Below, piece by piece: positions 26,041 through 34,247 of a stretch of DNA of 64,000 nucleotides. How positions within the stretch are numbered: position 1 is the first letter of the stretch; every line of letters begins with the position of its first letter. The stretch is from the NCBI GenBank assembly GCA_910583935.1, contig CAJTZM010000012.1:3209-67208 (forward strand). The letters run 5' to 3'. Under the pieces are notes generated by a model. That model was not told the origin of the DNA. It searched no databases and worked only from the letters and a program-made list of their open reading frames with translations. The stretch comes from an uncultured Oscillospiraceae bacterium (GTDB lineage Bacteria; Bacillota; Clostridia; Oscillospirales; Ruminococcaceae). A program made the position numbers and the translations under genes.

Positions 26041-26895
26041 TCAATAAAGACCCGCGTTTTTCTCAAGATCTGCCGCCCAGCGGCGGCTCGGTGTAATAAA
26101 GGCGGAGAACAGGCTGATAAATAAAAGAAATCCCCATTCCAGCGCATAATCCAGCGTCTGTGCCAACGTTGGGAAGAACGCCCTTTGGGCCAGCAGCGGG
26201 CAGGCGCACCAAATCAACCCCATCGCCACAGCGCCATGGCCGGAAAACAGCGCCAGCCGGTATACTTTTTTGTCGACCACATTGCAAAGAAGATGGCTGC
26301 CCGCCAAAAAGAACAAGCACTGCGCCGCCGACAGCAAAATTTCCAACAGACGCTGCGGCATTCGAAACGCCATTGGCAGCTGGCCAAAGCGGACCACCAG
26401 CCGCAGAATCCGCCATAAAATTAAGAAAAGCAGGCTGCGGGAATACCGGTAGGCATTTAGATTCCGGTTCATTAGGCGAATACCCAATACGATCAATGCC
26501 AGCGACGCGCTTAAGGCCAAAAGAAGCTCCAAACCGGGCAGAAGGAGCTTCTGCGGCAAAAAATCCTCTCCGGATAAATATGGCAAAGCCGCTTCCCAGG
26601 TATGCGCCGCTGCGTCCAGCACAAAAACCGCCCCGCACACAACGCCGCTGAGTCCCCACCAAAAAGAGTCCCCGTGAATTCTGGCTCCCGCCAAGCGGGA
26701 CGCCGCCCGCGCCGCCCAGATGTATAGTCCCGCCAAAAACAGGCTGCCCAAAAGGTAAAAAAGCGCCAGATACAAGCCTTCTCCCACATAAAATCCCGTC
26801 TTGCCGCTGACGCCGGTACTATATAGAAAATAGTAGAGAACGCCCAACGCCAAAACAGACGAAATATACAAAAAATAAAAGGATCTTTTCTCCAT
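26041..26895 (-). CDS. Unknown multi-pass membrane protein
   Basis: A 284-residue hydrophobic protein with roughly seven to eight predicted membrane segments (strong ones near residues 8-25, 40-62, 80-100, 128-150 and 200-260) and basic loops (RYSRSLLFLILWRILR). I recognise no family. I start at ATG 26895 (MEKRSFYF), preceded by GGAAGGG, rather than at the in-frame upstream start. It lies 70 bp upstream of the transporter gene on the same strand and could be cotranscribed. It diverges from spoIID across a short gap, so a sporulation role is conceivable but unsupported. Confidence 0.6.
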   Translation of the reverse strand: MEKRSFYFLYISSVLALGVLYYFLYSTGVSGKTGFYVGEGLYLALFYLLGSLFLAGLYIWAARAASRLAGARIHGDSFWWGLSGVVCGAVFVLDAAAHTWEAALPYLSGEDFLPQKLLLPGLELLLALSASLALIVLGIRLMNRNLNAYRYSRSLLFLILWRILRLVVRFGQLPMAFRMPQRLLEILLSAAQCLFFLAGSHLLCNVVDKKVYRLALFSGHGAVAMGLIWCACPLLAQRAFFPTLAQTLDYALEWGFLLFISLFSAFITPSRRWAADLEKNAGLY

Positions 26896-26986
26896 AAAAC
26901 CGCCCTTCCTTTTCGCGCTAAACAAAAGCTTTTTTAGAAGCCTTGACAAAGCTTATCCTGTCTGCCGCCCAAGCCTGCAGCTGCCG

Positions 26987-27015
26987 GCATTTTTCTCCTG
27001 TTCTGTTCATAAAAT
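26987..27015 (+). promoter_or_regulatory. Sigma-E-like promoter of spoIID
   Basis: GCATTTTT (26987-26994), 13-bp spacer, CATAAAAT (27008-27015), 26 bp before the ATG. The spacing is the same as in the candidate upstream of spmA, and spoIID is a classical sigma-E gene in Bacillus. Confidence 0.6.
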
Positions 27016-27040
27016 GGGGACAAGGAGGAGAATTTGTCCT

Positions 27041-28114
27041 ATGAAAACGCTTTTTTCTTTTCTCGCGCTTTTTTCACTGATTGTCTTTTTGCTTCCGTTG
27101 GCGGCGCTCAGCCCGGGACAGCCGGAAAAAAAATCCTCTGGGCAAGAGCAGCAGGCCGACGCTCTGCACACCGTTTGGCCCATCCGGCAGGAGGACGCTT
27201 CCGCTTCCGGGACCGGTCCGGCGCCGTCCTCACAGCAGTCGGCTCCCTTTGTCCCGACGGTTGCGCAGCCGGAAAGCTTCGCCATTCTGGACCGCAGTAC
27301 CGGACAAATCCATAAGGTCGCTGTGCTGGATTATCTATATGGAGCAGTAGCGGCCGAGCTGCCGCCGGGCTTCCACCCCGAGGCGATGAAGGCCCAGGCT
27401 GTCGCCTCCCACACCTATGCGCTGTATTGCCGCGCACATCCTGCTTCGGACCTAAACGGCGCCGATTTCTCTGCGGATCCCTCCAAATGGGAGGGATATG
27501 TAACCCGAGAGCAAATGCTGGAACGATATCCGGATCTGGGCGAAGCCTATTGGAAAAAAATCACCGAGGCGGTTGACCAGGTGACGGCGGCCGTTCTGAT
27601 TTGGGAGCAGGAACCGATCCTCGCCGCCTATCATTCCATGAGCGCAGGCGCCACCGAGTTCGCCTCCAACGTCTGGAACGGCTCGGTCCCCTACCTTGTC
27701 CCGGTAGACAGCCCCGGCGACGCGCTGGCCGACCGGTTCGAGACCACCATCTCCTTTTCCGCCGAGCAAATCCGCGGCATTCTCACCGAATCCTACCCCG
27801 ACCTCATTCTGGAAGGGGACACGCGAAGCTGGTTTCAAATCGCGTCCCGCTCGCCGTCCGGCTACGTGCTCACCCTGCAGGCGGGAAATTTGCAGATCAG
27901 CGGCAAGGAGCTGCGCACCCTGCTGGGACTGCGCTCCACCAACTTCACCATTACAGCGCAGATTGACTCCTTTCTTTTCACCACCAAGGGCTATGGGCAC
28001 GGCGTGGGGTTAAGCCAGTACGGTGCAGATTACATGGCCCGCCAGGGAAGCGGATATGAGGAAATCCTTCTGCACTACTATACCGGTGCGCAGCTAGCCC
28101 AGGCCCAGACATAA
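27041..28114 (+). CDS. spoIID: Stage II sporulation protein D, peptidoglycan lytic transglycosylase
   Basis: A 357-residue mother-cell enzyme acting in engulfment together with SpoIIM/SpoIIP. An N-terminal signal anchor (residues 4-24) and a low-complexity linker are followed by the SpoIID domain. The catalytic Glu is E106 in AAELPPGF; MKAQAVASHTYALYCRAH and HSMSAGATE follow, and the C-terminal GYGHGVGLSQYGA is diagnostic. The ATG at 27041 is 10 bp after AAGGAGGAG. spoIIR/spoIIIID are not adjacent. Confidence 0.94.
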   Translation: MKTLFSFLALFSLIVFLLPLAALSPGQPEKKSSGQEQQADALHTVWPIRQEDASASGTGPAPSSQQSAPFVPTVAQPESFAILDRSTGQIHKVAVLDYLYGAVAAELPPGFHPEAMKAQAVASHTYALYCRAHPASDLNGADFSADPSKWEGYVTREQMLERYPDLGEAYWKKITEAVDQVTAAVLIWEQEPILAAYHSMSAGATEFASNVWNGSVPYLVPVDSPGDALADRFETTISFSAEQIRGILTESYPDLILEGDTRSWFQIASRSPSGYVLTLQAGNLQISGKELRTLLGLRSTNFTITAQIDSFLFTTKGYGHGVGLSQYGADYMARQGSGYEEILLHYYTGAQLAQAQT

Positions 28115-28152
28115 GCCGCCTCGATTCCCGCCAAAAAGAGCGGCCTGTTCTT

Positions 28153-28743
28153 TTATACCCTTCGCTGCCCGGCCAGATAAATTCCGGCGTCGGCCAAAAG
28201 CTGCGGCAAATCAAAAACGCTTTCTTCCTCCACCTCTACGTGGATTAGCTCGCACGGGTTTTCGTCAGACAAAATATCCCACAGCTTTTGGCAGTCTTTT
28301 TCTTCCGGAACGCCATAATTTTTTAACAAAGCCGTTACTGGCTCTAAAGAGCGGCTATAGATCTGTATGGTCTTTAGGTCGCTGACATAAAGCTGCTCCG
28401 GCGCCTCGTGAGCGGCAAACCCAAAACGGGCATACCCGTCCGCCGTCAGCAAATCGCCGTAACGCTTTGCAATCGCCTGCAAAACCGGGCGGGTACAGCC
28501 GTCGACATAATAAATGTCGTAGACGTCCTCCGCCTCTTCCGGCAGCTCCAGCGTAAAATATCCCGGCTCGGGGAGGATCTGGCAGTAATCCCACAAAAGG
28601 TGGGGGATCCGCGGCGCGTCCAGCACCACGGTAAAACGCCAGCCATCTTCGTTTTTCTCCACCTCATAGGCAGGATGAACCTCCCCCACATGTGGGATCC
28701 GAATCCCCTCGGCAACGCGAAAAATATCCCCTGCCAATCCCAT
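28153..28743 (-). CDS. Unknown 196-residue acidic protein
   Basis: A soluble, acidic protein (many Glu/Asp, no membrane segment or signal). I do not recognise the family. The N-terminal half (VGEVHPAYEVEKNEDGWRF) looks beta-rich; the C-terminal half contains short helices with LLADAGIYLAGQRR at the end. Its ATG follows the NUDIX stop with no gap (TGAATG), so the two are translationally coupled and probably functionally linked. Convergent with spoIID. Confidence 0.65.
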   Translation of the reverse strand: MGLAGDIFRVAEGIRIPHVGEVHPAYEVEKNEDGWRFTVVLDAPRIPHLLWDYCQILPEPGYFTLELPEEAEDVYDIYYVDGCTRPVLQAIAKRYGDLLTADGYARFGFAAHEAPEQLYVSDLKTIQIYSRSLEPVTALLKNYGVPEEKDCQKLWDILSDENPCELIHVEVEEESVFDLPQLLADAGIYLAGQRRV

Positions 28744-29304
28744 TCACCTCTTTTTTCGTATGATATCGTTTTCCGGCTGCCTTTCACCATTCCGGCGCAA
28801 ATAGCCTTCGTCGATCAAAAGCGCCAAAACCCGCGAATCTCTCTCGATCATCACTCGGTCCCTCTCCCCGTGATCCACTCCGCGGTTCTCCGAAATGGCT
28901 TTTTGCGGCGGGACAAATTCCAGCTCAAATCCCTCTTGGGCCTCGTAGCCTTCCAGCCGCTGCTGCGAGATATGGGGCTCGACCGCGCAAAGATAATAAT
29001 AATTGTCCTGCACGAATACCGCCTCTTTTTGGCCCTTCTGCACGCGGTGCACATACCCGTATTCCCGAATCGAATCCGGCAGTACGCTGAGCCCCGTCTC
29101 CTCCAGGGTTTCTCTTATCAGCGCTTCCTCCGGCGTTTCTCCCGGTTCGATTCCACCGCCTGGAAATTTATAATAGCGATACCTTTTGCTGTACACCATT
29201 GCCACGCACCCATCCCGGAGAATAATGCTTCTTGCGGAATTTCTTACAAAAACGCTCCCGTTTTTCTCGTAATCCCGGGTGTCGATTGTGAAAAGCAGCC
29301 GCAT
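28744..29304 (-). CDS. NUDIX hydrolase
   Basis: A 186-residue pyrophosphohydrolase. The Nudix box reads GGGIEPGETPEEALIRETLEETG, matching GX5EX7REUXEEXGU (about residues 48-70). Length beyond the box suggests a C-terminal extension. Substrate unknown (nucleoside diphosphate-X class). I start at ATG 29304, preceded by GGAGGAG; the frame extends upstream over the promoter. It is directly followed by the unknown 196-residue gene. Confidence 0.87.
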   Translation of the reverse strand: MRLLFTIDTRDYEKNGSVFVRNSARSIILRDGCVAMVYSKRYRYYKFPGGGIEPGETPEEALIRETLEETGLSVLPDSIREYGYVHRVQKGQKEAVFVQDNYYYLCAVEPHISQQRLEGYEAQEGFELEFVPPQKAISENRGVDHGERDRVMIERDSRVLALLIDEGYLRRNGERQPENDIIRKKR

Positions 29305-29342
29305 TTTCTCTCCTCCAGCCTCCGGATTCGTATATATGTAAA

Positions 29343-29371
29343 AGTATAGCATATCTGCACCGATAAAACAA
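29343..29371 (-). promoter_or_regulatory. Promoter of the NUDIX gene pair
   Basis: Minus strand: TTGTTT (29371-29366), 17-bp spacer, extended -10 TGCTATACT (TATACT at 29348-29343). Confidence 0.7.
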
Positions 29372-29433
29372 CCGACCGCCAGATCCGGCAAAAAAGAAAA
29401 AAATCAATGGTATGGACTCAAATTTTGAGAACA

Positions 29434-29461
29434 AAAAAGGGACGTTTTCACGTCCCTTTTT
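29434..29461. terminator. clpB terminator
   Basis: A 12-bp perfect stem (29434-29445 with 29450-29461) with a 4-nt loop and a six-T run on the minus strand, 8 bp past the clpB stop. Confidence 0.92.
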
Positions 29462-29468
29462 CTGGTTT

Positions 29469-32063
29469 TTATTCGCGAATAACCAGCTCATGGTCCACGC
29501 AATCCGCCTGAAGAACCGTTTCCGGCGCCGGATCCTTTTCCAGGATATAGCGGGCCAGCCGGGTCTCCAGCTTTTGCTGGATGTATCGCTTCAAGGGTCT
29601 GGCGCCGTAAACCGGATCATACCCCTCCTCGACGATCAGCTCTTTAGTCCGGTCGGTGACCACCAGCCCCAGCTCCTTATCCGCCAGCCGTTTTTTTAAG
29701 TCCGCCAGCATCAGCTCCACAATCTGGCCGATTTCCTTTTGCGTCAGCGGCTTATAAAAGACGATTTCATCCATCCGATTGAGAAATTCCGGCCGAAACG
29801 ACGCCTTTAAAAGCTGCTGGACCTGCGATTTCGCCTCGCCGGAGATCTGGCCGCCTTCGTCGATCCCTTCCAAAATCGCTGAGGAGCCCAGGTTGGAGGT
29901 CAGAATGATGATGGTGTTTTTAAAATCCACCGTGCGCCCCTGGGAATCGGTGATGCGCCCGTCGTCCAGCACCTGCAGAAGAATATTGAACACGTCCGGA
30001 TGGGCCTTTTCCACCTCGTCGAACAGCACCACCGAATAGGGGCGGCGGCGCACCGCCTCGGTCAGCTGGCCGCCCTCCTCATAGCCCACATAGCCGGGAG
30101 GCGCTCCCACCAGCCGGGATACGGTATGCTTCTCCATATATTCGGACATATCAATCCGCACCATGCTGCGCTCGTCGTCGAACAGGGCCTGGGCCACCGC
30201 CTTGGCCAGCTCGGTTTTGCCCACGCCGGTGGGCCCCAAAAACAGGAAGGAGCCAATGGGACGGTCCGGATCCTGAATGCCTGCCCGGGAGCGCATAATC
30301 GAGTCCGCCACCTTCTGCACCGCCTCATCCTGCCCGATGACCCGCCGGTGCAGCGTCTCGTCCAGATGCAAAAGCTTTTCCCGCTCGCCCTCCATCAGGC
30401 GCGAAACGGGAATCCCGGTCCAGCGCCCCACAATCCGGGCGATCTCCTCCTCGGTCACCTTGTCCCGCAGAAGGGTCGTCTCCTGCCGGCCAGCGTCTTC
30501 CTCCAGCTGAGCCAGCTGCTTTTGCAGATCCGGCAGTCTGCCGTATTTTAACGCCGCCGCCTGGTCCAGATTGTACTCCCGCTCGGCCAGCTCGATCTGC
30601 GCGCCTACCTGCTCCATTTCCTCCCGCAGCTTTTGAACCCGGCCAATGGAGTCCTTTTCGTTTTCCCAGCGGGCCTTCATTTTCTGAAATTGTTCCCGCA
30701 TTTCGGTCAGCTCCTTGTGGATCTCCTCCAGATGCCCGGCGGAAAGACGGCTGTTCTCCTTTTTCAGCGCCGCCTCCTCAATCTCATGCTGCATAATTTT
30801 CCGGGAAATCTCGTCCAGCTCCGCCGGCATCGAATCCATTTCCGTCCGGATGGTAGCGCAGGCTTCATCCACCAGGTCGATGGCCTTATCCGGCAGGAAC
30901 CGGTCGGTAATATAGCGGTCGGATAGGGTCGCCGCCGCGATCAGGGCGGCGTCCTGAATCTTGACCCCGTGGAATACCTCGTACCGCTCCTTAAGTCCTC
31001 TTAAAATCGAAATGGTATCCTCCACCGCCGGCTCCTCCACCAGCACCGGCTGGAACCGCCGCTCCAACGCCGCGTCCTTTTCGATATACTGGCGGTATTC
31101 GTTTAGAGTCGTGGCCCCGATGCAGTGCAGCTCCCCCCGGGCCAGCATCGGCTTTAAAAGATTGCCTGCGTCCATGGAGCCCTCTGTTTTTCCGGCGCCT
31201 ACAATCGTATGCAGCTCGTCGATAAACAAAAGAATCTGCCCTTCGCTTTTCTTGACCTCGTTGAGCACCGCCTTTAAGCGCTCCTCAAACTCGCCGCGGT
31301 ACTTGGCGCCCGCGATTAAAGCGCCCATATCCAGCGAAAAGATCGTCTTATCCCGAAGGCCCGCCGGTACGTCCCCCCGCACGATCCGCTGGGCCAGCCC
31401 CTCGGCGATGGCCGTTTTGCCTACGCCCGGCTCGCCGATTAAAACCGGATTGTTTTTGCTTTTGCGCGAGAGAATCCGGATCACGTTGCGGATTTCGCCG
31501 TCCCGCCCGATGACTGGATCCAGCTTCTGCTTGCGCGCCTGCTCCACCAGATCGGTCCCGTATTTTTTTAGGGCGTCGTAGGTTTCCTCCGGGCTGTCGG
31601 TGGTCACGCGGGTATTGCCCCGCACCGACATTAAGGCGGACAAAAACGCGTTTTTGTCAATGCGGTATTGGTCGATGATCTTTTTTACTGCCAGGTCCGG
31701 ATACTCCAAAAGCCCCCAGAACAGATGCTCTACCGAAATATAGTCGTCCTTCATGGCGTCCGCCTTTTTCTCGGCGGCGGTCATGGCCCGGTCCAGATTC
31801 TGGGCGATGTATACCTTATCCGCTTCCCGTCCGGGACCGGAGACGCCCGGCAGCTTCTGCGCCTCCGACTTGACCGACGAAAGGACCTGCTGCGGGTCCA
31901 GGTTCATTTTTATAAGCAGCTGCGGGATCAGTCCATCCGGCTCCTGCAAAAGCGCCCAAAACAGGTGGATCTGCTCGATCTGCATATTTTCCAGCTCTCG
32001 GGAGAAGCTTTGCGCCCGCTCCACCGCTTCCAGAGATTTTTTGGTTAACCGCTGTACATTCAT
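29469..32063 (-). CDS. clpB: ATP-dependent chaperone ClpB (disaggregase)
   Basis: An 864-residue class I Hsp100 protein that resolves aggregates with DnaK. The order is N-domain (1-145), NBD1 with Walker A GEPGVGKTA (about 200-208), the long coiled-coil middle domain (about 400-530, which distinguishes ClpB from ClpA/ClpC), and NBD2 with Walker A GPTGVGKTE (about 603-611). Length is typical. The ATG at 32063 follows TAGGAGGG. It is 20 bp downstream of an RHH-type gene and no CIRCE (HrcA) or heptad CtsR repeat is visible upstream, which is unusual for a Firmicutes clpB. Confidence 0.97.
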   Translation of the reverse strand: MNVQRLTKKSLEAVERAQSFSRELENMQIEQIHLFWALLQEPDGLIPQLLIKMNLDPQQVLSSVKSEAQKLPGVSGPGREADKVYIAQNLDRAMTAAEKKADAMKDDYISVEHLFWGLLEYPDLAVKKIIDQYRIDKNAFLSALMSVRGNTRVTTDSPEETYDALKKYGTDLVEQARKQKLDPVIGRDGEIRNVIRILSRKSKNNPVLIGEPGVGKTAIAEGLAQRIVRGDVPAGLRDKTIFSLDMGALIAGAKYRGEFEERLKAVLNEVKKSEGQILLFIDELHTIVGAGKTEGSMDAGNLLKPMLARGELHCIGATTLNEYRQYIEKDAALERRFQPVLVEEPAVEDTISILRGLKERYEVFHGVKIQDAALIAAATLSDRYITDRFLPDKAIDLVDEACATIRTEMDSMPAELDEISRKIMQHEIEEAALKKENSRLSAGHLEEIHKELTEMREQFQKMKARWENEKDSIGRVQKLREEMEQVGAQIELAEREYNLDQAAALKYGRLPDLQKQLAQLEEDAGRQETTLLRDKVTEEEIARIVGRWTGIPVSRLMEGEREKLLHLDETLHRRVIGQDEAVQKVADSIMRSRAGIQDPDRPIGSFLFLGPTGVGKTELAKAVAQALFDDERSMVRIDMSEYMEKHTVSRLVGAPPGYVGYEEGGQLTEAVRRRPYSVVLFDEVEKAHPDVFNILLQVLDDGRITDSQGRTVDFKNTIIILTSNLGSSAILEGIDEGGQISGEAKSQVQQLLKASFRPEFLNRMDEIVFYKPLTQKEIGQIVELMLADLKKRLADKELGLVVTDRTKELIVEEGYDPVYGARPLKRYIQQKLETRLARYILEKDPAPETVLQADCVDHELVIRE

Positions 32064-32083
32064 ATCGTTTCCCTCCTATTTTT

Positions 32084-32746
32084 TCATAAAAGAATGCTCT
32101 GCTCATCCATTGCCTTTTGATAATCCCGGCTGATTTTTCCCATTCCCTCTTTCCAATTGTGCTCGTCCAGCTCTAAAAAAGCCTTTAGGGCGCGGTCGAA
32201 ATGCTGGATATAGGCGCTGATCGCCTCGCCCAGCTGTTCGTTGGTGCAGGTACAATCCGGCCAAAGCAGCGTCCGGCAGTACCGGCCGTTTTCGATCCGG
32301 CAGGGCACCCCATCCGGATAAAGCTGGGAAAGACGGCTGTTTTCCAAGCTCTGCCAAAGCCGAAAGAAGCTGTCCAACAGCTGTAAAAGCGCGGCGCTCT
32401 GGGTCCGGGCCAAAACACGCAGCTCCCCTAAGATCTGCGGATCGCTGCGATACAGTTCCACGCTGTACCGCACGGTCGGCCGGTATTTATAGGCCAGCGC
32501 CGTCCGCATAGAAAGCATCGCGTCCGAAGCCTGAAGCTGGATTTGAAAAGCGCTCTGCCGGTCCATCAGCATCTGAATTCGCTGAAAAATATCATGCGTT
32601 CTCTGCTCCGGTGTTTTAACAGACAAATATTCGGCCAAAATCTGATTGATCATGTTGGAACGGCTGGTATTTTTCGCGTACGCCAGCCGGTCCACCGCCT
32701 GTACGACGTCGTCCATCAACAATAGGCTGTAAATATTTCGGTTCAT
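32084..32746 (-). CDS. Ribbon-helix-helix-like protein upstream of clpB, Cys-rich C-terminal part
   Basis: A 220-residue protein of no family I can name. Residues about 1-42 fit a CopG/Arc-type ribbon-helix-helix (short strand YSLLLM, then helices DDVVQAVDRLAYAKN and TSRSNMINQILAEYL). The rest (about 45-220) is mostly helical and has four cysteines within 19 residues (C149, C157, C165, C167) that could bind metal or sense redox. It shares a transcript with clpB, and its promoter holds a 12-bp inverted repeat centred on the -35, fitting an autoregulated repressor of clpB. DNA binding is inferred, not shown. Confidence 0.7.
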   Translation of the reverse strand: MNRNIYSLLLMDDVVQAVDRLAYAKNTSRSNMINQILAEYLSVKTPEQRTHDIFQRIQMLMDRQSAFQIQLQASDAMLSMRTALAYKYRPTVRYSVELYRSDPQILGELRVLARTQSAALLQLLDSFFRLWQSLENSRLSQLYPDGVPCRIENGRYCRTLLWPDCTCTNEQLGEAISAYIQHFDRALKAFLELDEHNWKEGMGKISRDYQKAMDEQSILL

Positions 32747-32764
32747 ACCATCCCTCCTGTTATA

Positions 32765-32792
32765 ATTATATACGAAAATAATAATTTGTCAA
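32765..32792 (-). promoter_or_regulatory. Promoter of the RHH-clpB operon
   Basis: Minus strand: consensus TTGACA (32792-32787), 16-bp spacer, consensus TATAAT (32770-32765). This is the strongest promoter in the window by match, so control is likely negative. Confidence 0.85.
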
Positions 32793-32807
32793 TATAATTA
32801 TTATTTT
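32775..32807. promoter_or_regulatory. 12-bp inverted repeat over the RHH-clpB -35, candidate operator
   Basis: AAAATAATAATT (32775-32786) and AATTATTATTTT (32796-32807) are perfect inverted repeats flanking a 9-bp centre that contains the -35 TTGACA. One arm fills the promoter spacer. It also lies upstream of the divergent TSUP gene. A bound dimer would block the promoter. Confidence 0.65.
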
Positions 32808-32858
32808 CTTTTACATATTTTTGATGGCATTTTGCCGTCTTGGAAGGAGGACAGGTTC

Positions 32859-33209
32859 TTGAAAAAAATCCAATTGCCGGCAGCCGGCATTCTCATCGGC
32901 CTGCTCAACGGGCTTTTTGGCGCAGGAGGAGGTATTGTCGCCGTTGCGGCCTTCCAAAAAATGGGGATGTCCGACAAGGAATCCCACGCAACAGCGGTGG
33001 CGGTCATGCTGTTTTTATCCGCAGTCAGCGGCTTTTTGTACTGGTATCGCGGACAGGTTTCCTTACAGGATGTACTGCCGTATCTGCCCGGCGGGGTCGC
33101 AGGCGCTTTGTTCGGCGGATGGCTGTTGCCTAAGATCCCGGATTTCTGGCTTAAGAAAATTTTTTCCGTGTTTATTCTCTACGCCGCGGTCCGGCTGTTT
33201 TTGCGGTAA
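32859..33209 (+). CDS. Half-size TSUP (TauE/SafE) family membrane protein, first of a pair
   Basis: A 116-residue hydrophobic protein corresponding to one repeat of the TauE/SafE (TSUP) family, which transports sulfur oxyanions and related organic anions. The motif LIGLLNGLFGAGGGIV near the N-terminus is the conserved TSUP helix-turn. Full-length members have two such repeats in about 250 residues. The start is TTG at 32859 with GGAGG eight bases upstream. A second half-size gene follows, so the two probably form a heteromer. Confidence 0.8.
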   Translation: MKKIQLPAAGILIGLLNGLFGAGGGIVAVAAFQKMGMSDKESHATAVAVMLFLSAVSGFLYWYRGQVSLQDVLPYLPGGVAGALFGGWLLPKIPDFWLKKIFSVFILYAAVRLFLR

Positions 33210-33325
33210 CGGGAAGGCCCGTCCAGGCAAAGGAAAGGCTTCTTTAGCTTAAATCGGACTTTTCGGGCGGGTATAACTAGGCGCGCTTTGTCGTTTTCCC
33301 GCTGGTGATTCGTATAAGAAGGAGG

Positions 33326-33748
33326 ATGGAACAGGCGTACGGCCGTTCCGAAAAAAGAATGAATGGGCTTATCAGTTTTATGGTCGCTTTTGCATCTGCG
33401 GTGATCGCCTCCATGGGGATTGGCGGCGGCGCGGTGCTTTTACTGTTTTTAACCGTTTTTTCCGATACACCGCTGCCCACCGCCCAGGGGATCAATCTGC
33501 TGTTTTTTCTGCCGGTGGGGGCGGCGGCGCTGCTGTTTCACAAAAAATCCGGTCTTTTGCAGGTAAAAAAGGGGATGTCCTGCGGTCTGTGGGGCCTGCC
33601 CGGCGTCTTTTTAGGCGTTTGGATCGCATCCCGGCTGGAATCCTCCCTTTTGTCTAAGCTGTTCGCTGTATTTTTGCTCTATCTGGGAGGAAAAGCGCTT
33701 TTTTCCAAGGATCCCAAAAAGCTGCAAAACAAAAAGCAGCCTAATTGA
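33326..33748 (+). CDS. Half-size TSUP (TauE/SafE) family membrane protein, second of the pair
   Basis: About 140 residues, with the TSUP motif VIASMGIGGGAVLLLFL and three to four membrane helices, ending in a Lys-rich tail. The start is uncertain: the ATG at 33326 directly abuts AAGGAGG, an upstream GTG at 33305 has no ribosome site, and an ATG at 33359 is weaker. It is a separate frame unit with its own start region, 116 bp after the first half, and not an obvious single-base frameshift of one gene. It ends before a strong terminator. Confidence 0.75.
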   Translation: MEQAYGRSEKRMNGLISFMVAFASAVIASMGIGGGAVLLLFLTVFSDTPLPTAQGINLLFFLPVGAAALLFHKKSGLLQVKKGMSCGLWGLPGVFLGVWIASRLESSLLSKLFAVFLLYLGGKALFSKDPKKLQNKKQPN

Positions 33749-33759
33749 AAAAGCATCGC

Positions 33760-33800
33760 AAAAAATCCGGAGGGATACGGCGTATCCCTCCGGATTTTTT
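33760..33800. terminator. Bidirectional terminator, 19-bp perfect stem
   Basis: 33760-33778 pairs perfectly with 33782-33800 (3-nt loop) with six-base A/T ends; it serves the TSUP pair (plus) and ruvX (minus). Confidence 0.93.
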
Positions 33801-33815
33801 CATAGATTCTCTTTT

Positions 33816-34247
33816 TTATTTTCCCTCTTCCGGATGGTTTTTCCGCCACGCCAGATAGCTTTCCAGAATGATGGAAGCCGCCACCTCGTCCACCACATCC
33901 TTACGCTTTTTGCCTCTGGTGTTGGTCTCGTTTAAATACTGGTGGGCTGTGACCGTTGTGCTGCGCTCATCCCATAAAACCACCGGGACCGAGACCTTTT
34001 CCCGCAGCCTTTGGGCAAACAGCGCGCATTTCTGCGCCCGCTCCCCTTCGCTGCCGTCCATATTGACCGGATGGCCCACCACCACCATCTGGATCTGATA
34101 CTCCTCCACCGCGTAGGCCGTCTGCTCCACCGTCCGATCAAAATCGTGCTCATGGATCACCCCGATGGGAGACGCCAAAAATTCCGTCCGGTCGCAGGCC
34201 GCCAGGCCGGTGCGGGCGTCACCGTAATCCACCGCCATAATCTTCAT
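33816..34247 (-). CDS. ruvX: Putative pre-16S rRNA nuclease / RuvX (YqgF)
   Basis: A 143-residue RNase H-fold protein of the YqgF family, proposed to process the 16S 5' end or to act as a Holliday-junction resolvase. The N-terminal MAVDYGDARTGLA motif, VVGHPVNMDGSEG and VLWDERSTTV are the family blocks, with a C-terminal DEVAASIIL segment. It starts within the stop of the upstream phosphatase gene (ATGA overlap). It is not next to alaS or mltG, its frequent neighbours. Confidence 0.92.
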   Translation of the reverse strand: MKIMAVDYGDARTGLAACDRTEFLASPIGVIHEHDFDRTVEQTAYAVEEYQIQMVVVGHPVNMDGSEGERAQKCALFAQRLREKVSVPVVLWDERSTTVTAHQYLNETNTRGKKRKDVVDEVAASIILESYLAWRKNHPEEGK

